DNA of 40,498 bases. It comes from Aestuariivirga sp. GTDB taxonomy: Bacteria; Pseudomonadota; Alphaproteobacteria; Rhizobiales; Aestuariivirgaceae. The notes below the pieces were generated by a model, which worked only from the letters and a program-made list of their open reading frames with translations, did no database searches and had not been told where the DNA came from. The stretch covers positions 1 through 40,498 of the forward strand of contig JAUXUN010000028.1 in the NCBI GenBank assembly GCA_030680855.1. The letters run 5' to 3'. This document shows positions 24,428 to 34,594 of the stretch, piece by piece. The translations under genes and the position numbers were made by a program. Positions within the stretch are counted from its first letter, which is position 1, and each line of letters starts with the position of its first letter.

Positions 24428-24814
24428 ATGACGAGAAAGCTCATTTCCTCGGGCTCGAAATTTGAAACGGAAATGGCCTATTCCCGCGCCGTGGTGGACG
24501 GCGACTGGATCTTCGTCTCCGGCACCACGGGCTTCAACTACGCCACCATGGAAATATCCGACGATGTGGCGGCACAGGCCGAGCAGACCTTTCTGAACAT
24601 CAAGGCCGCCATGGAGAAGGCGGGATTCGGGCTGGAGCACATTGTCCGGGTTCACTATATTTTGCCGAAGCCGGAAGAGTTCCAGGCCTGCTGGCCCGTA
24701 TTGCGGAAATTCCTCGGCGAAATCCGCCCGGCGGCCACCATGTTTGTGGCAGCGCTGGTCGATCCGCGGATGAAGATCGAAATTGAGGTTACAGGCAAAA
24801 AGCCCTCCGCTTAG
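24428..24814 (+). CDS. RidA/YjgF-family protein
   Basis: This 128-residue protein belongs to the RidA superfamily, trimeric proteins some of which hydrolyse reactive enamine/imine intermediates. The fold is clear from YSRAVVDGDWIFVSGTTGF, AAQAEQTFLNIKAAMEKAG and RPAATMFVAALVDPRMKIEI. The Arg of the catalytic loop lies in the IRPAATMF segment. Proteins of this subgroup lack proof of deaminase activity, so the exact reaction is uncertain. It starts 39 bases after the Rsm22-like gene, with GAGAGTGGAGA upstream, and may be cotranscribed. Confidence 0.9.
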   Translation: MTRKLISSGSKFETEMAYSRAVVDGDWIFVSGTTGFNYATMEISDDVAAQAEQTFLNIKAAMEKAGFGLEHIVRVHYILPKPEEFQACWPVLRKFLGEIRPAATMFVAALVDPRMKIEIEVTGKKPSA

Positions 24815-24859
24815 CTTGACACGGGGGGAGGGCTACTTTATCCACCGCGTCATTGAATT

Positions 24860-24936
24860 GCGGGAGTAGCTCAGTTGGTTAGAGCGTCGCCCTGTCACGG
24901 CGAAGGTCGCGGGTTCGAGCCCCGTCTCTCGCGCCA
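24860..24936 (+). tRNA. tRNA-Asp (anticodon GTC)
   Basis: This 77-base tRNA has acceptor strands GCGGGAG and CTCTCGC (one G-T pair), D-arm GCTCAGTTGGTTAGAGC, anticodon arm GTCGCCCTGTCACGGCGA with anticodon GTC, T-arm CGGGTTCGAGCCCCG, discriminator G and an encoded CCA. Confidence 0.96.
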
Positions 24937-24949
24937 TTCAATGAAACAA

Positions 24950-24977
24950 AAAAGGGCTGCAGAAATGCGGCCCTTTT
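24950..24977 (+). terminator. Rho-independent terminator after tRNA-Asp
   Basis: AAAAGGGCTGC pairs with GCGGCCCTTTT (one G-T wobble) around AGAAAT. The stem ends in TTTT and sits 14 bases after the tRNA. Confidence 0.82.
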
Positions 24978-25114
24978 GCTGTTCCGGACGCGGTTTTCCA
25001 GCCATGCGGGCTCCTCAGGAAGTGCGGCTTTCGTAGCGCTTGCGATAGCGCCCGCGCTGCGCTACCAAGCGGGTGAATCTGGCGCGCCCTGTGGCGGGCT
25101 TGAGATGGGGTAAC

Positions 25115-25480
25115 ATGCCTGAACTGCTGAAAGATTACCTGCCGATTGCCATCTTCATGGGCATAGCCGCCGCGATTGGCCTGGCGCTGATGATTGCTCC
25201 CATTTTGATCGCCGTGCGCAATCCCGATCCGGAAAAGCTTTCAGCCTACGAATGCGGTTTCAACGCCTTCGACGATGCGCGCATGAAATTCGATGTGCGC
25301 TTCTATCTCGTCTCCATCCTTTTCATCATTTTTGATCTCGAAGTGGCGTTTCTTTTTCCCTGGGCCGTGAGCCTGAAGGAGATTGGAGTTCTTGGATTCT
25401 GGTCCATGATGGTGTTCTTAGGGATTCTCACCATCGGCTTTGTCTATGAATGGCGGAAAGGAGCCCTCGAATGGGACTGA
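25115..25480 (+). CDS. nuoA: NADH-quinone oxidoreductase subunit A
   Basis: This 121-residue membrane subunit of complex I has three transmembrane helices (residues ~9-31, ~64-86 and ~91-113). The loop [20 protein letters not shown], near the quinone site, is well conserved and carries the Cys of the flexible loop. The start at 25115, preceded by GATGGGG, gives [14 protein letters not shown]; an in-frame start at 25073 is less likely. It overlaps nuoB by 10 bases. Confidence 0.96.
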   Translation: MPELLKDYLPIAIFMGIAAAIGLALMIAPILIAVRNPDPEKLSAYECGFNAFDDARMKFDVRFYLVSILFIIFDLEVAFLFPWAVSLKEIGVLGFWSMMVFLGILTIGFVYEWRKGALEWD

Positions 25481-25995
25481 TCGAGAGGGCCGCCCCCGAA
25501 CAGCGTGAGTATTTCACCGAGATCAATGCGGAACTCGCCGACAAGGGATTTCTCGTTACCTCCACCGACGATCTTATCAATTGGGCCCGCACCGGTTCGC
25601 TGATGTGGATGACCTTCGGCCTGGCCTGCTGCGCCGTGGAAATGATGCATACCTCCATGCCGCGCTATGACGTGGAGCGTTTCGGCTTTGCCCCGCGCGG
25701 CTCGCCCCGTCAATCCGACGTGATGATCGTGGCCGGCACGCTCACCAACAAAATGGCCCCTGCGCTGCGCAAGGTCTATGACCAGATGCCTGAGCCGCGC
25801 TACGTGATCTCCATGGGCTCCTGTGCCAATGGCGGCGGCTATTACCACTATTCCTATTCCGTGGTGCGCGGCTGCGACCGTATCGTGCCGGTCGATATCT
25901 ATATTCCAGGCTGCCCGCCGACCGCGGAGGCGCTGCTCTATGGCATTCTGCAATTGCAGAAAAAAATCCGCCGCATTGGCACGATCGAGCGCTGA
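25471..25995 (+). CDS. nuoB: NADH-quinone oxidoreductase subunit B
   Basis: This 174-residue peripheral-arm subunit holds the last iron-sulfur cluster (N2) before quinone. The ligands are Cys53 and Cys54 (the tandem pair in GLACCAVEM), Cys118 (GSCANGGG) and Cys148 (PGCPPT). The start at 25471 is preceded by GGAAAGGAG inside the end of nuoA; an upstream ATG at 25450 has no family similarity. nuoC follows after two bases. Confidence 0.97.
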   Translation: MGLIERAAPEQREYFTEINAELADKGFLVTSTDDLINWARTGSLMWMTFGLACCAVEMMHTSMPRYDVERFGFAPRGSPRQSDVMIVAGTLTNKMAPALRKVYDQMPEPRYVISMGSCANGGGYYHYSYSVVRGCDRIVPVDIYIPGCPPTAEALLYGILQLQKKIRRIGTIER

Positions 25996-25997
25996 CC

Positions 25998-26600
25998 ATG
26001 GCTGAGAACCTGACTGCATTGGGCGAGCACATCGCCGCCAAGCTGGGAAGCGCCGTAACGGGCCATGCCGTTTCCTTTGGCGAACTCACGATTCACGCGG
26101 AAGCTGCCGAAATCAACACGGTCCTCACCTTCCTGCGTGACGATCCGGAATGCCGTTTCGTCTGCTTCATCGATATCTGCGGCGCCGATTATCCGGCTCG
26201 TGAGAAACGCTTTGATGTGGTCTACCACTTGTTGTCGCCATACAAGAACCACCGCGTCCGCGTTAAGATCCAGGCCGACGAGGACACCCAGGTGCCAAGC
26301 GCAATCCCGGTCTTCCCCGCCGCAAACTGGTACGAGCGCGAGACCTTCGATCTCTATGGCGTGCTGTTCTCCAACCACCCGGACCTCCGCCGTATTTTGA
26401 CCGACTATGGTTTTTCAGGCCATCCGCTCCGCAAGGATTTCCCGCTCACCGGCCACGTCGAAGTCCGTTACGACGACGAAGCCAAGCGCGTGGTCTATGA
26501 GCCCGTGAAACTCGTGCAGGAATTCCGCTCCTTTGACTACCTGTCGCCTTGGGAGGGAACGACTTACATTCTTCCCGGTGACGAAAAGGCGAAGTCATGA
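25998..26600 (+). CDS. nuoC: NADH-quinone oxidoreductase subunit C
   Basis: This 200-residue, 30-kDa type subunit of the peripheral arm carries no cofactor. The conserved region [20 protein letters not shown] and [20 protein letters not shown] near residues 112-155 is the family signature. Separate NuoC and NuoD, as here, are usual in alphaproteobacteria; E. coli fuses them. Its stop overlaps the nuoD start (ATGA). Confidence 0.97.
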   Translation: MAENLTALGEHIAAKLGSAVTGHAVSFGELTIHAEAAEINTVLTFLRDDPECRFVCFIDICGADYPAREKRFDVVYHLLSPYKNHRVRVKIQADEDTQVPSAIPVFPAANWYERETFDLYGVLFSNHPDLRRILTDYGFSGHPLRKDFPLTGHVEVRYDDEAKRVVYEPVKLVQEFRSFDYLSPWEGTTYILPGDEKAKS

Positions 26601-27787
26601 CCGAGGCCACCGTCCGCAATTTCTCGATCAACTTCGGCCCGCAGCATCCGGCGGCGCATGGTGTTTTGCGCCTCGTGCTGGAACTCGATGGTGAAGTGGT
26701 TACCCGCGTCGATCCGCATATCGGCCTGCTTCACCGCGGCACGGAAAAGCTGATCGAATATAAAACATATCTGCAGGCCATACCTTATTTTGACCGGCTC
26801 GATTACGTGGCGCCGATGAACCAGGAGCATGCTTTTGCCCTGGCCATTGAAAAATTGCTTGGTATTTCAGTGCCCAGGCGGGCCCAGCTCATCCGGGTTC
26901 TCTACTCGGAAATCGGCCGCCTGCTGTCCCATCTCCTAAATGTCACCACCCAGGCCATGGACGTCGGCGCCTTGACCCCACCGCTCTGGGGCTTTGAAGA
27001 GCGGGAAAAGCTGATGGTGTTCTACGAGCGCGCTTCCGGCTCGCGCATGCATGCGGCCTATGTGCGCCCCGGCGGCGTGCATCAGGACCTGCCGCAGAAA
27101 CTTGTCGATGACATCGGCCACTTCTGCACGACACACCCCAAGGTGCTGGACGATATCGAAACGCTGCTCACCGGCAACCGCATTTTCAAGCAGCGCAATG
27201 TGGACATCGGCGTTGTATCCCTTGAGCAGTGCTTCGCCTGGGGTTTCTCCGGCGTCATGGTACGGGGTTCCGGCGCCGCCTGGGATTTGCGCAAAGCCCA
27301 GCCCTATGAATGCTATGCCGAAATGGATTTCGACATTCCCATCGGCAAAAATGGCGACAACTACGACCGCTACCTCATCCGCGTTGAGGAAATGCGCCAG
27401 AGCGTGAAGATCATGAAGCAGTGTGTTGCCATGCTGAACAGCCCGGCAGGGCAGGGGCCAATCTCGTCCAGCGATGGCAAGATCGTGCCGCCCAAGCGCG
27501 CCGAAATGAAGCGCTCCATGGAGGCGCTCATCCACCATTTCAAGCTTTACACTGAAGGCTACAAGGTGCCTGAAGGCGAAGTCTATGCCGCCGTGGAAGC
27601 GCCCAAGGGCGAGTTCGGCGTCTATCTCGTGAGCGATGGCTCCAACAAGCCTTACCGCTGCAAACTCCGCGCCCCCGGCTTTGCCCACTTGCAGGCCATG
27701 GATTTCATGTGCCGCGGCCACATGCTGGCCGACGTCTCCGCCGTCCTGGGCTCCCTCGATATCGTGTTTGGTGAGGTTGATCGATGA
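26597..27787 (+). CDS. nuoD: NADH-quinone oxidoreductase subunit D
   Basis: This 396-residue, 49-kDa type subunit forms the quinone-binding cavity with NuoB. Near the N-terminus it has [20 protein letters not shown] with the conserved His pair. It also has [20 protein letters not shown], and [20 protein letters not shown] towards the C-terminus. It is descended from the hydrogenase large subunit but lacks the Ni ligands. The final codons overlap a small unknown gene (ATGA), an arrangement not found in the minimal nuo operon. Confidence 0.97.
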   Translation: MTEATVRNFSINFGPQHPAAHGVLRLVLELDGEVVTRVDPHIGLLHRGTEKLIEYKTYLQAIPYFDRLDYVAPMNQEHAFALAIEKLLGISVPRRAQLIRVLYSEIGRLLSHLLNVTTQAMDVGALTPPLWGFEEREKLMVFYERASGSRMHAAYVRPGGVHQDLPQKLVDDIGHFCTTHPKVLDDIETLLTGNRIFKQRNVDIGVVSLEQCFAWGFSGVMVRGSGAAWDLRKAQPYECYAEMDFDIPIGKNGDNYDRYLIRVEEMRQSVKIMKQCVAMLNSPAGQGPISSSDGKIVPPKRAEMKRSMEALIHHFKLYTEGYKVPEGEVYAAVEAPKGEFGVYLVSDGSNKPYRCKLRAPGFAHLQAMDFMCRGHMLADVSAVLGSLDIVFGEVDR

Positions 27788-28008
27788 TGTCACTCAACGA
27801 AGACCTTCGTGACGAATTGGCGGGCTATTTGGATCAGGGGTGGTCAGTAGTCGGCTACAACACCCAATTGCTTGCAATGGGTAACGTTACTCATTTTATC
27901 CTCATTCAGAATGAATATGCCCTCAAGTCTATCACGTTTGTAATGGATCGCGGAAAGATCATGGGTTCTACGATCACTGACTTGGCACCCGCCGGAGCTG
28001 CCCAATGA
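27784..28008 (+). CDS. Small protein of unknown function inserted between nuoD and nuoE
   Basis: This 74-residue protein starts [20 protein letters not shown] and continues with [20 protein letters not shown] and [17 protein letters not shown]. No transmembrane segment or cofactor motif is visible; it looks like a small alpha/beta domain. Its ATG overlaps the nuoD stop, and its stop overlaps the nuoE start, each through ATGA, so its translation is coupled on both sides. Its codons look more AT-rich than those of nuoD and nuoE. That suggests it is not original to the operon yet has been precisely fitted. A role in assembling or adjusting complex I is possible but not shown. ATG 27787 is an alternative start. 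Confidence 0.72.
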   Translation: MMSLNEDLRDELAGYLDQGWSVVGYNTQLLAMGNVTHFILIQNEYALKSITFVMDRGKIMGSTITDLAPAGAAQ

Positions 28009-28796
28009 GTGTACGTCGTCTTGATCCCGTACAGCCGGAAAGCTTCGCCTTCTCAGCGGAGAACATGGCTTGGGCGAAAAAGACTATCGGCAATTATCCC
28101 GTAGGCAAGCAGGCTTCGGCGGTGATCGCGCTTCTCTGGCGCGCCCAGGAGCAGAATGCCGGCTGGCTCTCCAAGCCCGCCATGGAATATGTGGGCCAGA
28201 TGCTCGATATGGCCTTCATCCGCGTTTATGAAGTAGCCACGTTCTATACCATGTTCCAGCTTTCGCCCGTGGGCAGGAAAGCCCACATTCAGGTGTGCGG
28301 AACCACGCCCTGCATGCTTCGCGGCGCGGAAGATTTGAAGAAGGTCTGCCAGCGCAAGATTCATCACGATCCGCATCATGTGTCCGCCGATGGCAATTTC
28401 TCCTGGGAAGAGGCGGAATGCCTGGGGGCCTGCGTGAATGCCCCCATGGTGCAAATCTGGAAAGACACTTACGAGGACCTGACGCCCGAAAGTTTTGAAA
28501 AGCTGCTGGATGATTTGGTCGCCGGACGAAGCGTGAAACCCGGGCCGCAGAACGGTCGCCAGCTCTCGGCTCCGGAAGGTGGCCCAACCTCGCTCAACGA
28601 CAAGTCCCTCTACAACGGCAATCGCACATTCAAGCGGGTTGAAGCGCCGCCGCCACCGCCCGCACCACCAGCCGCAGCTGCTCCAGTTGCAGCGCCTGTC
28701 GCGGTGGCCGCCGCTCCGGCACCCAAAGCGCCTGCTAAAAAAGTTGTTGCCAAAAAGACCGCGCCGGCCAAAACGCCTGCGAAGAAGAAAAGGTGA
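28005..28796 (+). CDS. nuoE: NADH-quinone oxidoreductase subunit E with Ala/Pro/Lys-rich tail
   Basis: This 263-residue, 24-kDa type subunit has a thioredoxin-like fold holding a [2Fe-2S] cluster bound by Cys98, Cys103, Cys139 and Cys143 (VCGTTPC and CLGAC). The conserved core ends near residue 180. From about 212 there is a long low-complexity tail of Pro, Ala and finally Lys ([15 protein letters not shown]), as in rhizobial NuoE. The tail is probably disordered and positively charged. The next gene is separated by 159 bases holding a palindromic element. Confidence 0.96.
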   Translation: MSVRRLDPVQPESFAFSAENMAWAKKTIGNYPVGKQASAVIALLWRAQEQNAGWLSKPAMEYVGQMLDMAFIRVYEVATFYTMFQLSPVGRKAHIQVCGTTPCMLRGAEDLKKVCQRKIHHDPHHVSADGNFSWEEAECLGACVNAPMVQIWKDTYEDLTPESFEKLLDDLVAGRSVKPGPQNGRQLSAPEGGPTSLNDKSLYNGNRTFKRVEAPPPPPAPPAAAAPVAAPVAVAAAPAPKAPAKKVVAKKTAPAKTPAKKKR

Positions 28797-28829
28797 GGGA
28801 GGAAAACATGAAACTGTCCTCACGCCCAT

Positions 28830-28941
28830 TCCTCACCCTGAGGTGCACTGCCAACGGCAGTGCCTCGAAGGGTCCGCCACATGCTCGGCATCCGGCTGAT
28901 GCTTTGGGGCGCACGCTATGCGCACCTCAGCATAAGGGTGT
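28830..28941. repeat. Palindromic intergenic element between nuoE and nuoF
   Basis: This is the only sizeable gap between the structural nuo genes. It begins CCTCACCCTGAGGTGC (28831-28846) and ends with an imperfect complement, GCACCTCAGCATAAGGGTG (28922-28940). Inside lie the perfect hairpin GCACTGCC-AAC-GGCAGTGC (28845-28863) and GCGCACGCTATGCGC near 28909. The CCCTGAGGTGC...GCCTCGAAGGGT wording is typical of short interspersed repeats of alphaproteobacteria. The element probably inserted into the operon without stopping it. Confidence 0.75.
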
Positions 28942-28955
28942 CCCAGGAGTGAACC

Positions 28956-30263
28956 ATGCTCGCTGACAAGGATCGCATTTTCACCAACCTCTACGGCCTC
29001 CATGACTGGGGCCTTGAGGGCGCAAGGAAGCGCGGTTGTTGGCTGGATACCAAGTCCTTCATCGACAAGGGCCGCGACTGGCTGGTGAATGAAATCAAGG
29101 CAAGTGGTTTGCGTGGCCGCGGCGGCGCGGGCTTCCCCACCGGCCTCAAGTGGTCCTTCATGCCCAAGGTTGTTGGCGAGCGGCCGCACTATTTGGTCGT
29201 CAATGCCGACGAGTCGGAACCCGGCACCTGCAAGGACCGCGAGATCATGCGCCATGATCCGCACCTGCTGGTCGAAGGCTGCCTGATTGCCGGGGCTGCC
29301 ATGGCCTGCAACGTAGGCTACATCTACGTGCGCGGGGAATTCATCCGCGAGCGCGAGCATCTCCAGGCCGCCATCGACCAGGCCTATGAAGCGCGCCTTA
29401 TCGGCAAGAACAATATCCACGGTTGGGATTTCGATCTCTACGTGGCCCATGGCGCCGGTGCCTATATCTGCGGCGAGGAGACGGCCTTGCTCGAAAGCCT
29501 TGAAGGCAAGAAGGGCCAGCCCCGCATGAAGCCGCCGTTCCCGGCCAATGTCGGCCTCTATGGTGCGCCTTCGACCATCAACAATGTCGAATCCATCGCC
29601 GTCTGCGGCACAATTCTCCGCCGCGGCGCCACCTGGTTTAATTCCATCGGCCGTCCCAACAATGTCGGCACCAAGCTGTTCTGCATTTCGGGCCATGTGA
29701 ACAAGCCCTGCAATGTCGAAGAGGAAATGGGCATCACCTTCCGCGAACTCATCGAGAAGCATTGCGGCGGCGTGCGCGGCGGCTGGGATAACTTGCTTGC
29801 CGTCATTCCCGGCGGCGCTTCGGTTCCCTGCGTGCCCGCAATCCAGATCATCGATAGTCCAATGGACTTCGACTCGCTGCGCAATCTCAAGTCCGGTCTC
29901 GGAACGGCCGCCGTCATCGTCAAGGACAAGTCCACCGACATGATCCGCGCCATTGCCCGGCTAGCGCAATTCTACAAGCACGAATCCTGCGGCCAGTGCA
30001 CGCCCTGCCGCGAAGGCACCGGCTGGATGTGGCGGGTGCTTACCCGCATGGCCGATGGCCGCGCCGAGAAGCGCGAAATCGACATGCTCCTGGAAGTGAC
30101 CTACCAGATCGAAGGCCACACGATTTGCGCCCTTGGCGATGCCGCTGCCTGGCCCGTGCAGGGCCTCATCCGCCATTTCCGCCACGTCATTGAAGAACGC
30201 ATCGATCAGTACAGCCACAATGCAGACCATGAGGGCTCCTTGGCCCGTGTAGCGGCGGAGTAG
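28956..30263 (+). CDS. nuoF: NADH-quinone oxidoreductase subunit F
   Basis: This 435-residue, 51-kDa type subunit binds NADH and FMN and starts electron transfer. The glycine-rich FMN/NADH motif [13 protein letters not shown] is at about residues 54-66. [14 protein letters not shown] and [19 protein letters not shown] are conserved. The [4Fe-4S] ligands are Cys345, Cys348, Cys351 (SCGQCTPC) and Cys391 (TICALGD). AGGAG precedes the start. The upstream gap holds the palindromic element; the downstream neighbour is a DUF3291 gene. Confidence 0.97.
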   Translation: MLADKDRIFTNLYGLHDWGLEGARKRGCWLDTKSFIDKGRDWLVNEIKASGLRGRGGAGFPTGLKWSFMPKVVGERPHYLVVNADESEPGTCKDREIMRHDPHLLVEGCLIAGAAMACNVGYIYVRGEFIREREHLQAAIDQAYEARLIGKNNIHGWDFDLYVAHGAGAYICGEETALLESLEGKKGQPRMKPPFPANVGLYGAPSTINNVESIAVCGTILRRGATWFNSIGRPNNVGTKLFCISGHVNKPCNVEEEMGITFRELIEKHCGGVRGGWDNLLAVIPGGASVPCVPAIQIIDSPMDFDSLRNLKSGLGTAAVIVKDKSTDMIRAIARLAQFYKHESCGQCTPCREGTGWMWRVLTRMADGRAEKREIDMLLEVTYQIEGHTICALGDAAAWPVQGLIRHFRHVIEERIDQYSHNADHEGSLARVAAE

Positions 30264-30267
30264 GAAC

Positions 30268-30723
30268 ATGCATCTCGCTGAACTCAATATTGGCAAGTTC
30301 AAGTATCCGACAACGGATGCGCGCATGGCGGAGTTCATGGACAATCTTGATCGGGTAAATGCCCTGGCTGAACGCTCGCCCGGTTTTGTCTGGCGCCTCA
30401 AGGGTGAAAACAACAATGCCACCGAATTCCGCATTGGCGATGACAACGCCGTGAACCTGTCCGTTTGGGAAACGCCCGAGGCGCTGGAGCATTATGTTTT
30501 CAAAACAGTTCACGTGCAGTTTTACAAAAAGCGTACCGCCTGGTTTGAGCTGATGGAAAAGCCCCACATGGTGTTTTGGTGGGTTGAAGAAGGCCACCAG
30601 CCAGACTTGCAGGAAGCGCTGGACAGGCTTGAGCACTACCAGAAAAATGGCGCGACCGATCACGCCTTTGGCTGGGCTGAAGTGATTGACAAGGAGCGCT
30701 GGCACGCCCAGCGCTGCGCTTGA
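30268..30723 (+). CDS. DUF3291-like protein inserted between nuoF and nuoG
   Basis: This 151-residue cytoplasmic protein begins [20 protein letters not shown] and shows [20 protein letters not shown] and [20 protein letters not shown]. This pattern matches the DUF3291 family, related to dimeric alpha/beta-barrel monooxygenase-like domains. Its reaction is unknown. It starts 4 bases after the nuoF stop and ends 13 bases before nuoG, so it must be cotranscribed with complex I genes. The fold class often binds small hydrophobic ligands or flavin/heme; a link to NADH or quinone chemistry would be speculation. Confidence 0.85.
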   Translation: MHLAELNIGKFKYPTTDARMAEFMDNLDRVNALAERSPGFVWRLKGENNNATEFRIGDDNAVNLSVWETPEALEHYVFKTVHVQFYKKRTAWFELMEKPHMVFWWVEEGHQPDLQEALDRLEHYQKNGATDHAFGWAEVIDKERWHAQRCA

Positions 30724-30736
30724 AAGGCGAAGCAGG

Positions 30737-32812
30737 ATGCCCACGATCAAAATAGACGGCGTTGAAATAGAGATCGAGAACGGCACCACCTTGCTGCAGG
30801 CCTGCGAACAGTCCGGCGCAGAGGTGCCACGCTTCTGTTTCCATGAGCGTCTGTCCATTGCCGGCAACTGCCGCATGTGCCTGGTTGAAGTAAAGGGCAC
30901 ACCGAAGCCGCAGGCCTCCTGCGCGATGTCGGTGAATGATTTGCGCCCCGGCCCCAATGGCGAGCTGCCCGAAGTTTTCACGCGGACTCCGCAGGTCAAG
31001 AAAGCCCGCGAAGGTGTCATGGAATTCCTGCTCATCAACCATCCGCTGGATTGCCCGATCTGCGATCAGGGCGGCGAATGCGATTTGCAGGACCAGGCCA
31101 TGGCATATGGAAAATCCTACAACCGCTTCGTCGAAAACAAGCGCGCCATCGAAGACAAATACCTCGGCCCCCTGGTCAAGACCGAGATGACCCGCTGCAT
31201 CCAGTGCACCCGCTGTGTTCGCTTTACGACGGAAGTGGGCGGCGTTGAGGAACTGGGCGCCACGGGCCGTGGCGAGGACATGGAAATCACCACCTATCTC
31301 GACAAGGCCATGACCTCTGAACTGCAGGGCAATGTCATCGATCTTTGCCCCGTTGGCGCGCTCACCTCGGCTCCCTATGAATTCAAGGCGCGGCCCTGGG
31401 AACTGCGCAAGACCGATACGATTGATGCCATGGATGCCGTGGGCTCCAACATCCGCGTTGATGCCCGTGGTTCCGAAGTCATGCGCATTCTGCCCCGCAC
31501 CCACGAGGACGTGAATGAGGAGTGGATTTCCGACAAGACGCGCTTTGTCTGGGATGGGCTGAAGAGCCAACGCCTTGACCGGCCCTATATCCGCGAGTTA
31601 GGCAAACTCCGGGCCGCATCATGGTCCGAGGCCTTCGCAAGGATTGTCCAGCGGGTAAAGGCAGCTAAGCCGGAGCGCATGGGTGTCATTCTTGGTGATC
31701 TTGTCGGCGCCGAGGAAGCCTTCTCGTGGAAGCAGCTTGCAACGTCCCTCGGCATCAAGAGCATTGATTGCAGGCAGGATGGCACGCCGCTGGGCGAGCA
31801 AGGTGGCCGCGCCGGCTATCTCTTCAACTCCAGCATCGCAGGCATTGAAGAAGCAGACGCCATCATGCTCATCGGCACCAACCCGCGCCTCGAAGCCCCG
31901 GTCCTCAACGCGCGCATCCGCAAGCGTATCCTGAAGGGCGGTTGCATCATTGGTGTGATTGGCGAAAAGGCTGATCTTACCTACAAGTATCATTACATGG
32001 GTACCGGCGCGGAAAGCCTGGCAACACTGGCCGAACATGCGCCGGCAAAAGCCCAGAAACCCATGTTCATCATCGGGCAGGGCGCCTTGGCCCGTTCTGA
32101 TGGCGCGGCCATTCTCGCCCTTGCTGCCAAGGCCGCAGCCGCAATCGGCGTCGTGAAAGAAAACTGGAACGGCTTCAACATTCTCCACACCGCCTCAGGC
32201 CGCGTTGGCGCACTCGATGTTTGCGCGCTTCCGGGCGAAGGCGGCAAGAGCACCAGGGGTATTCTTGCCGCCGCAAAGAAGGGCGACCTCGACGTGTTGT
32301 TCCTCGGCGGCGCTGACGAAATCAATACAAATGAGTTTGCCACGACCTTTGTGGTCTACGTCGGCACGCATGGCGATGCCGGCGCCCACCGTGCCGATGT
32401 GATCCTGCCTGCAGCCGCCTACACGGAAAAGTCGGTGACCTATGTGAACACCGAAGGCCGGGCGCAAATGACCACCCGCGCCGCCTTCCCTCCCGGCGAG
32501 GCCAGGGAAGATTGGGCAATTCTGAGGGCGTTATCAGAAGCGCTCGGCGTGACGCAAGCCTGGAACAGCCTGGAAGAATTGCGTCAGGCCATGTATGCCA
32601 TCGCACCGCAATTGGCCGCACTTGATCAGCTTTTCCCCGCCGATGCAGCTGCCCTTTCGGAGCTTGGCCGCGGCGAGGGCAAAACCTCTTCGGCGGCCTT
32701 TATCTCGCCGGTCAAGGATTTCTACATGACCAACCCCATCGCCCGCGCCTCGCGCACCATGGCGGAATGCTCGGCCGTGAAAAACGCCAGTAAACTTCAG
32801 GCGGCGGAGTAG
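30737..32812 (+). CDS. nuoG: NADH-quinone oxidoreductase subunit G
   Basis: This 691-residue, 75-kDa type subunit carries several iron-sulfur clusters. The N-terminal ferredoxin-like domain binds [2Fe-2S] through Cys34, Cys45, Cys48 and Cys62. The next cluster uses His102, Cys106, Cys109 and Cys115 ([14 protein letters not shown]). A third uses Cys154, Cys157, Cys160 and Cys204. The C-terminal part resembles molybdopterin oxidoreductases but has no cofactor residues. The start at 30737 gives [13 protein letters not shown]; upstream in-frame codons belong to the DUF3291 gene region. Confidence 0.97.
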   Translation: MPTIKIDGVEIEIENGTTLLQACEQSGAEVPRFCFHERLSIAGNCRMCLVEVKGTPKPQASCAMSVNDLRPGPNGELPEVFTRTPQVKKAREGVMEFLLINHPLDCPICDQGGECDLQDQAMAYGKSYNRFVENKRAIEDKYLGPLVKTEMTRCIQCTRCVRFTTEVGGVEELGATGRGEDMEITTYLDKAMTSELQGNVIDLCPVGALTSAPYEFKARPWELRKTDTIDAMDAVGSNIRVDARGSEVMRILPRTHEDVNEEWISDKTRFVWDGLKSQRLDRPYIRELGKLRAASWSEAFARIVQRVKAAKPERMGVILGDLVGAEEAFSWKQLATSLGIKSIDCRQDGTPLGEQGGRAGYLFNSSIAGIEEADAIMLIGTNPRLEAPVLNARIRKRILKGGCIIGVIGEKADLTYKYHYMGTGAESLATLAEHAPAKAQKPMFIIGQGALARSDGAAILALAAKAAAAIGVVKENWNGFNILHTASGRVGALDVCALPGEGGKSTRGILAAAKKGDLDVLFLGGADEINTNEFATTFVVYVGTHGDAGAHRADVILPAAAYTEKSVTYVNTEGRAQMTTRAAFPPGEAREDWAILRALSEALGVTQAWNSLEELRQAMYAIAPQLAALDQLFPADAAALSELGRGEGKTSSAAFISPVKDFYMTNPIARASRTMAECSAVKNASKLQAAE

Positions 32813-32815
32813 ATC

Positions 32816-33850
32816 ATGAATGAGATGGTTGCTCTTGTTGGATTGATCGCGCTGCAAAGCGTGGCCCTGCTTGTTGCCTTGCTGATCGTTGTCTCGTTCC
32901 TGATCTATGCGGACCGCAAGGTGTGGGCCGCTGTCCAGCTTCGCCGTGGCCCCAATGTGGTAGGACCCTGGGGCGTATTGCAGTCCTTTGCCGACCTACT
33001 GAAATTCGTTTTCAAGGAAGTGATCATTCCAGACGGCGCCAACAAGGGCGTTTTCGTGCTGGCTCCCATTATAAGCGCTGCCCTGTCGCTTGCCGCCTGG
33101 GCTGTGATACCGGTGGCGGAAGGCTGGCAAGTCGCTGATCTCAATGTGGGTATTCTCTACCTCTTCGCGCTTTCCTCCCTTGGCGTGTACGGCATCATCA
33201 TGGGCGGCTGGGCTTCGAACTCGAAATATCCCTTCCTTTCGGCGCTGCGCTCTGCCGCTCAAATGGTCTCTTATGAAGTCTCCATCGGCTTCGTGATCAT
33301 TACCGTTCTGCTCTGCGCCGGCTCAATGAACCTCACGGAAATCGTCAAGACCCAGGAAACCGGCCTCGGCACCATGCTGGGCCTGCCAAATTCCTTCCTC
33401 GACTGGTATTTCATTCCGCTTTTCCCGATGTTCATTGTGTTCTTTGTTTCGGCCCTGGCTGAAACGAACCGCCCGCCCTTCGATCTCGTCGAAGCGGAAT
33501 CGGAACTCGTGGCCGGCTTCATGGTGGAATATTCCTCCACCCCTTACCTGTTGTTTATGCTCGGCGAATACGTGGCCATCACCCTGATGTGCGCCATGAC
33601 CACAATCCTCTTCCTCGGCGGCTGGCTGCCCATCATTGACGTGCCGGTCCTGAACTGGATTCCCGGCGTCTTCTGGTTCATGGCAAAGCTGTGTTTCGTC
33701 TTCTTCATGTTCGCCATGGTGAAAGCCATCGTCCCGCGCTACCGCTATGACCAGTTGATGCGCCTGGGCTGGAAAGTGTTTTTGCCCCTGTCGCTCGCCT
33801 GGGTGGTGATTACGGCCGGCGCCCTGGTGGCCTTCGGGTGGCTGCCATGA
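32816..33850 (+). CDS. nuoH: NADH-quinone oxidoreductase subunit H
   Basis: This 344-residue membrane subunit has about eight helices and joins the quinone chamber to the proton pumps. Signatures are [13 protein letters not shown] (residues ~41-53) and the acidic loop [20 protein letters not shown] (~217-236). The stop overlaps the start of a small membrane-protein gene through ATGA. Three bases separate it from nuoG. Confidence 0.97.
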   Translation: MNEMVALVGLIALQSVALLVALLIVVSFLIYADRKVWAAVQLRRGPNVVGPWGVLQSFADLLKFVFKEVIIPDGANKGVFVLAPIISAALSLAAWAVIPVAEGWQVADLNVGILYLFALSSLGVYGIIMGGWASNSKYPFLSALRSAAQMVSYEVSIGFVIITVLLCAGSMNLTEIVKTQETGLGTMLGLPNSFLDWYFIPLFPMFIVFFVSALAETNRPPFDLVEAESELVAGFMVEYSSTPYLLFMLGEYVAITLMCAMTTILFLGGWLPIIDVPVLNWIPGVFWFMAKLCFVFFMFAMVKAIVPRYRYDQLMRLGWKVFLPLSLAWVVITAGALVAFGWLP

Positions 33851-34083
33851 CGTACAATCTGTTCGGCGCCCTGGTGTTTCTCGTAATCGGCTTGGTTGAT
33901 GTAATGTTCATGCAGCGCATGGTTTATCCGCAGATGCGCAAGCGTTATGAGGAAGCCAAGGTGACCGGCTCGCAGGGCAGGGATCCCGCCCTGTTCATGA
34001 ACGGCATAAGGTTCTTCAGCCTTGTCCTGCTGCCTGTGGTAGGCTTCATGATGGGCGATACTTTTGAGGCAATGTTTGGGTGA
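33847..34083 (+). CDS. Small membrane protein inserted between nuoH and nuoI
   Basis: This 78-residue protein starts in an ATGA overlap with the nuoH stop and ends 7 bases before nuoI. Two hydrophobic helices are evident: [19 protein letters not shown] (~4-22) and [18 protein letters not shown] (~56-74). A charged loop [20 protein letters not shown] lies between them. No family is recognised. Position and topology suggest an accessory or assembly subunit of the complex I membrane arm; this is inference from context. Confidence 0.8.
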   Translation: MTYNLFGALVFLVIGLVDVMFMQRMVYPQMRKRYEEAKVTGSQGRDPALFMNGIRFFSLVLLPVVGFMMGDTFEAMFG

Positions 34084-34090
34084 ATGACCG

Positions 34091-34579
34091 ATGAAACTTG
34101 AACAAGCCGCCCGCGCCCTTTTCCTGAAGGAATTTGCTTCAGCCACCTGGCTGGCGCTGAAATATTTCGTCAGCCCCAAGGCCACCCTGAACTATCCCCA
34201 TGAAAAAGGTCCTCTCAGCCCGCGTTTCCGGGGGGAGCATGCACTCCGCCGCTATCCCAACGGCGAGGAGCGCTGCATAGCCTGCAAGCTTTGCGAAGCC
34301 ATTTGCCCGGCCCAGGCCATCACCATCGAAGCAGGCCCGAGCCGCAATGACGGCACCCGCCGCACCACACGCTACGACATCGACATGGTAAAATGCATTT
34401 ATTGCGGCTTCTGTCAGGAAGCCTGCCCGGTGGATGCCATCGTTGAAGGCCCGAATTTCGAATACGCCACCGAAACCCGCGAGGAGCTTCTCTTCAACAA
34501 GGAAAAGCTTCTGGCCAATGGCGACCGCTGGGAACGCGAAATTGCCCAGAACCTGGCGCTTGACGCGCCATACCGGTGA
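34091..34579 (+). CDS. nuoI: NADH-quinone oxidoreductase subunit I
   Basis: This 162-residue, 23-kDa type ferredoxin-like subunit carries two [4Fe-4S] clusters that pass electrons to NuoB. The ligands are Cys62, Cys65, Cys68 and Cys72 ([12 protein letters not shown]), and Cys102, Cys105, Cys108 and Cys112 ([12 protein letters not shown]). An amphipathic N-terminal helix ([15 protein letters not shown]) anchors it at the membrane. The length is standard for alphaproteobacteria. Confidence 0.97.
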   Translation: MKLEQAARALFLKEFASATWLALKYFVSPKATLNYPHEKGPLSPRFRGEHALRRYPNGEERCIACKLCEAICPAQAITIEAGPSRNDGTRRTTRYDIDMVKCIYCGFCQEACPVDAIVEGPNFEYATETREELLFNKEKLLANGDRWEREIAQNLALDAPYR

Positions 34580-34594
34580 GGGAGAGACAGTAAC

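Noticed and set aside
31619-32188. Antisense frame opposite nuoG
   Set aside because: No recognisable domain; the sense strand holds a conserved complex I subunit without interruption.
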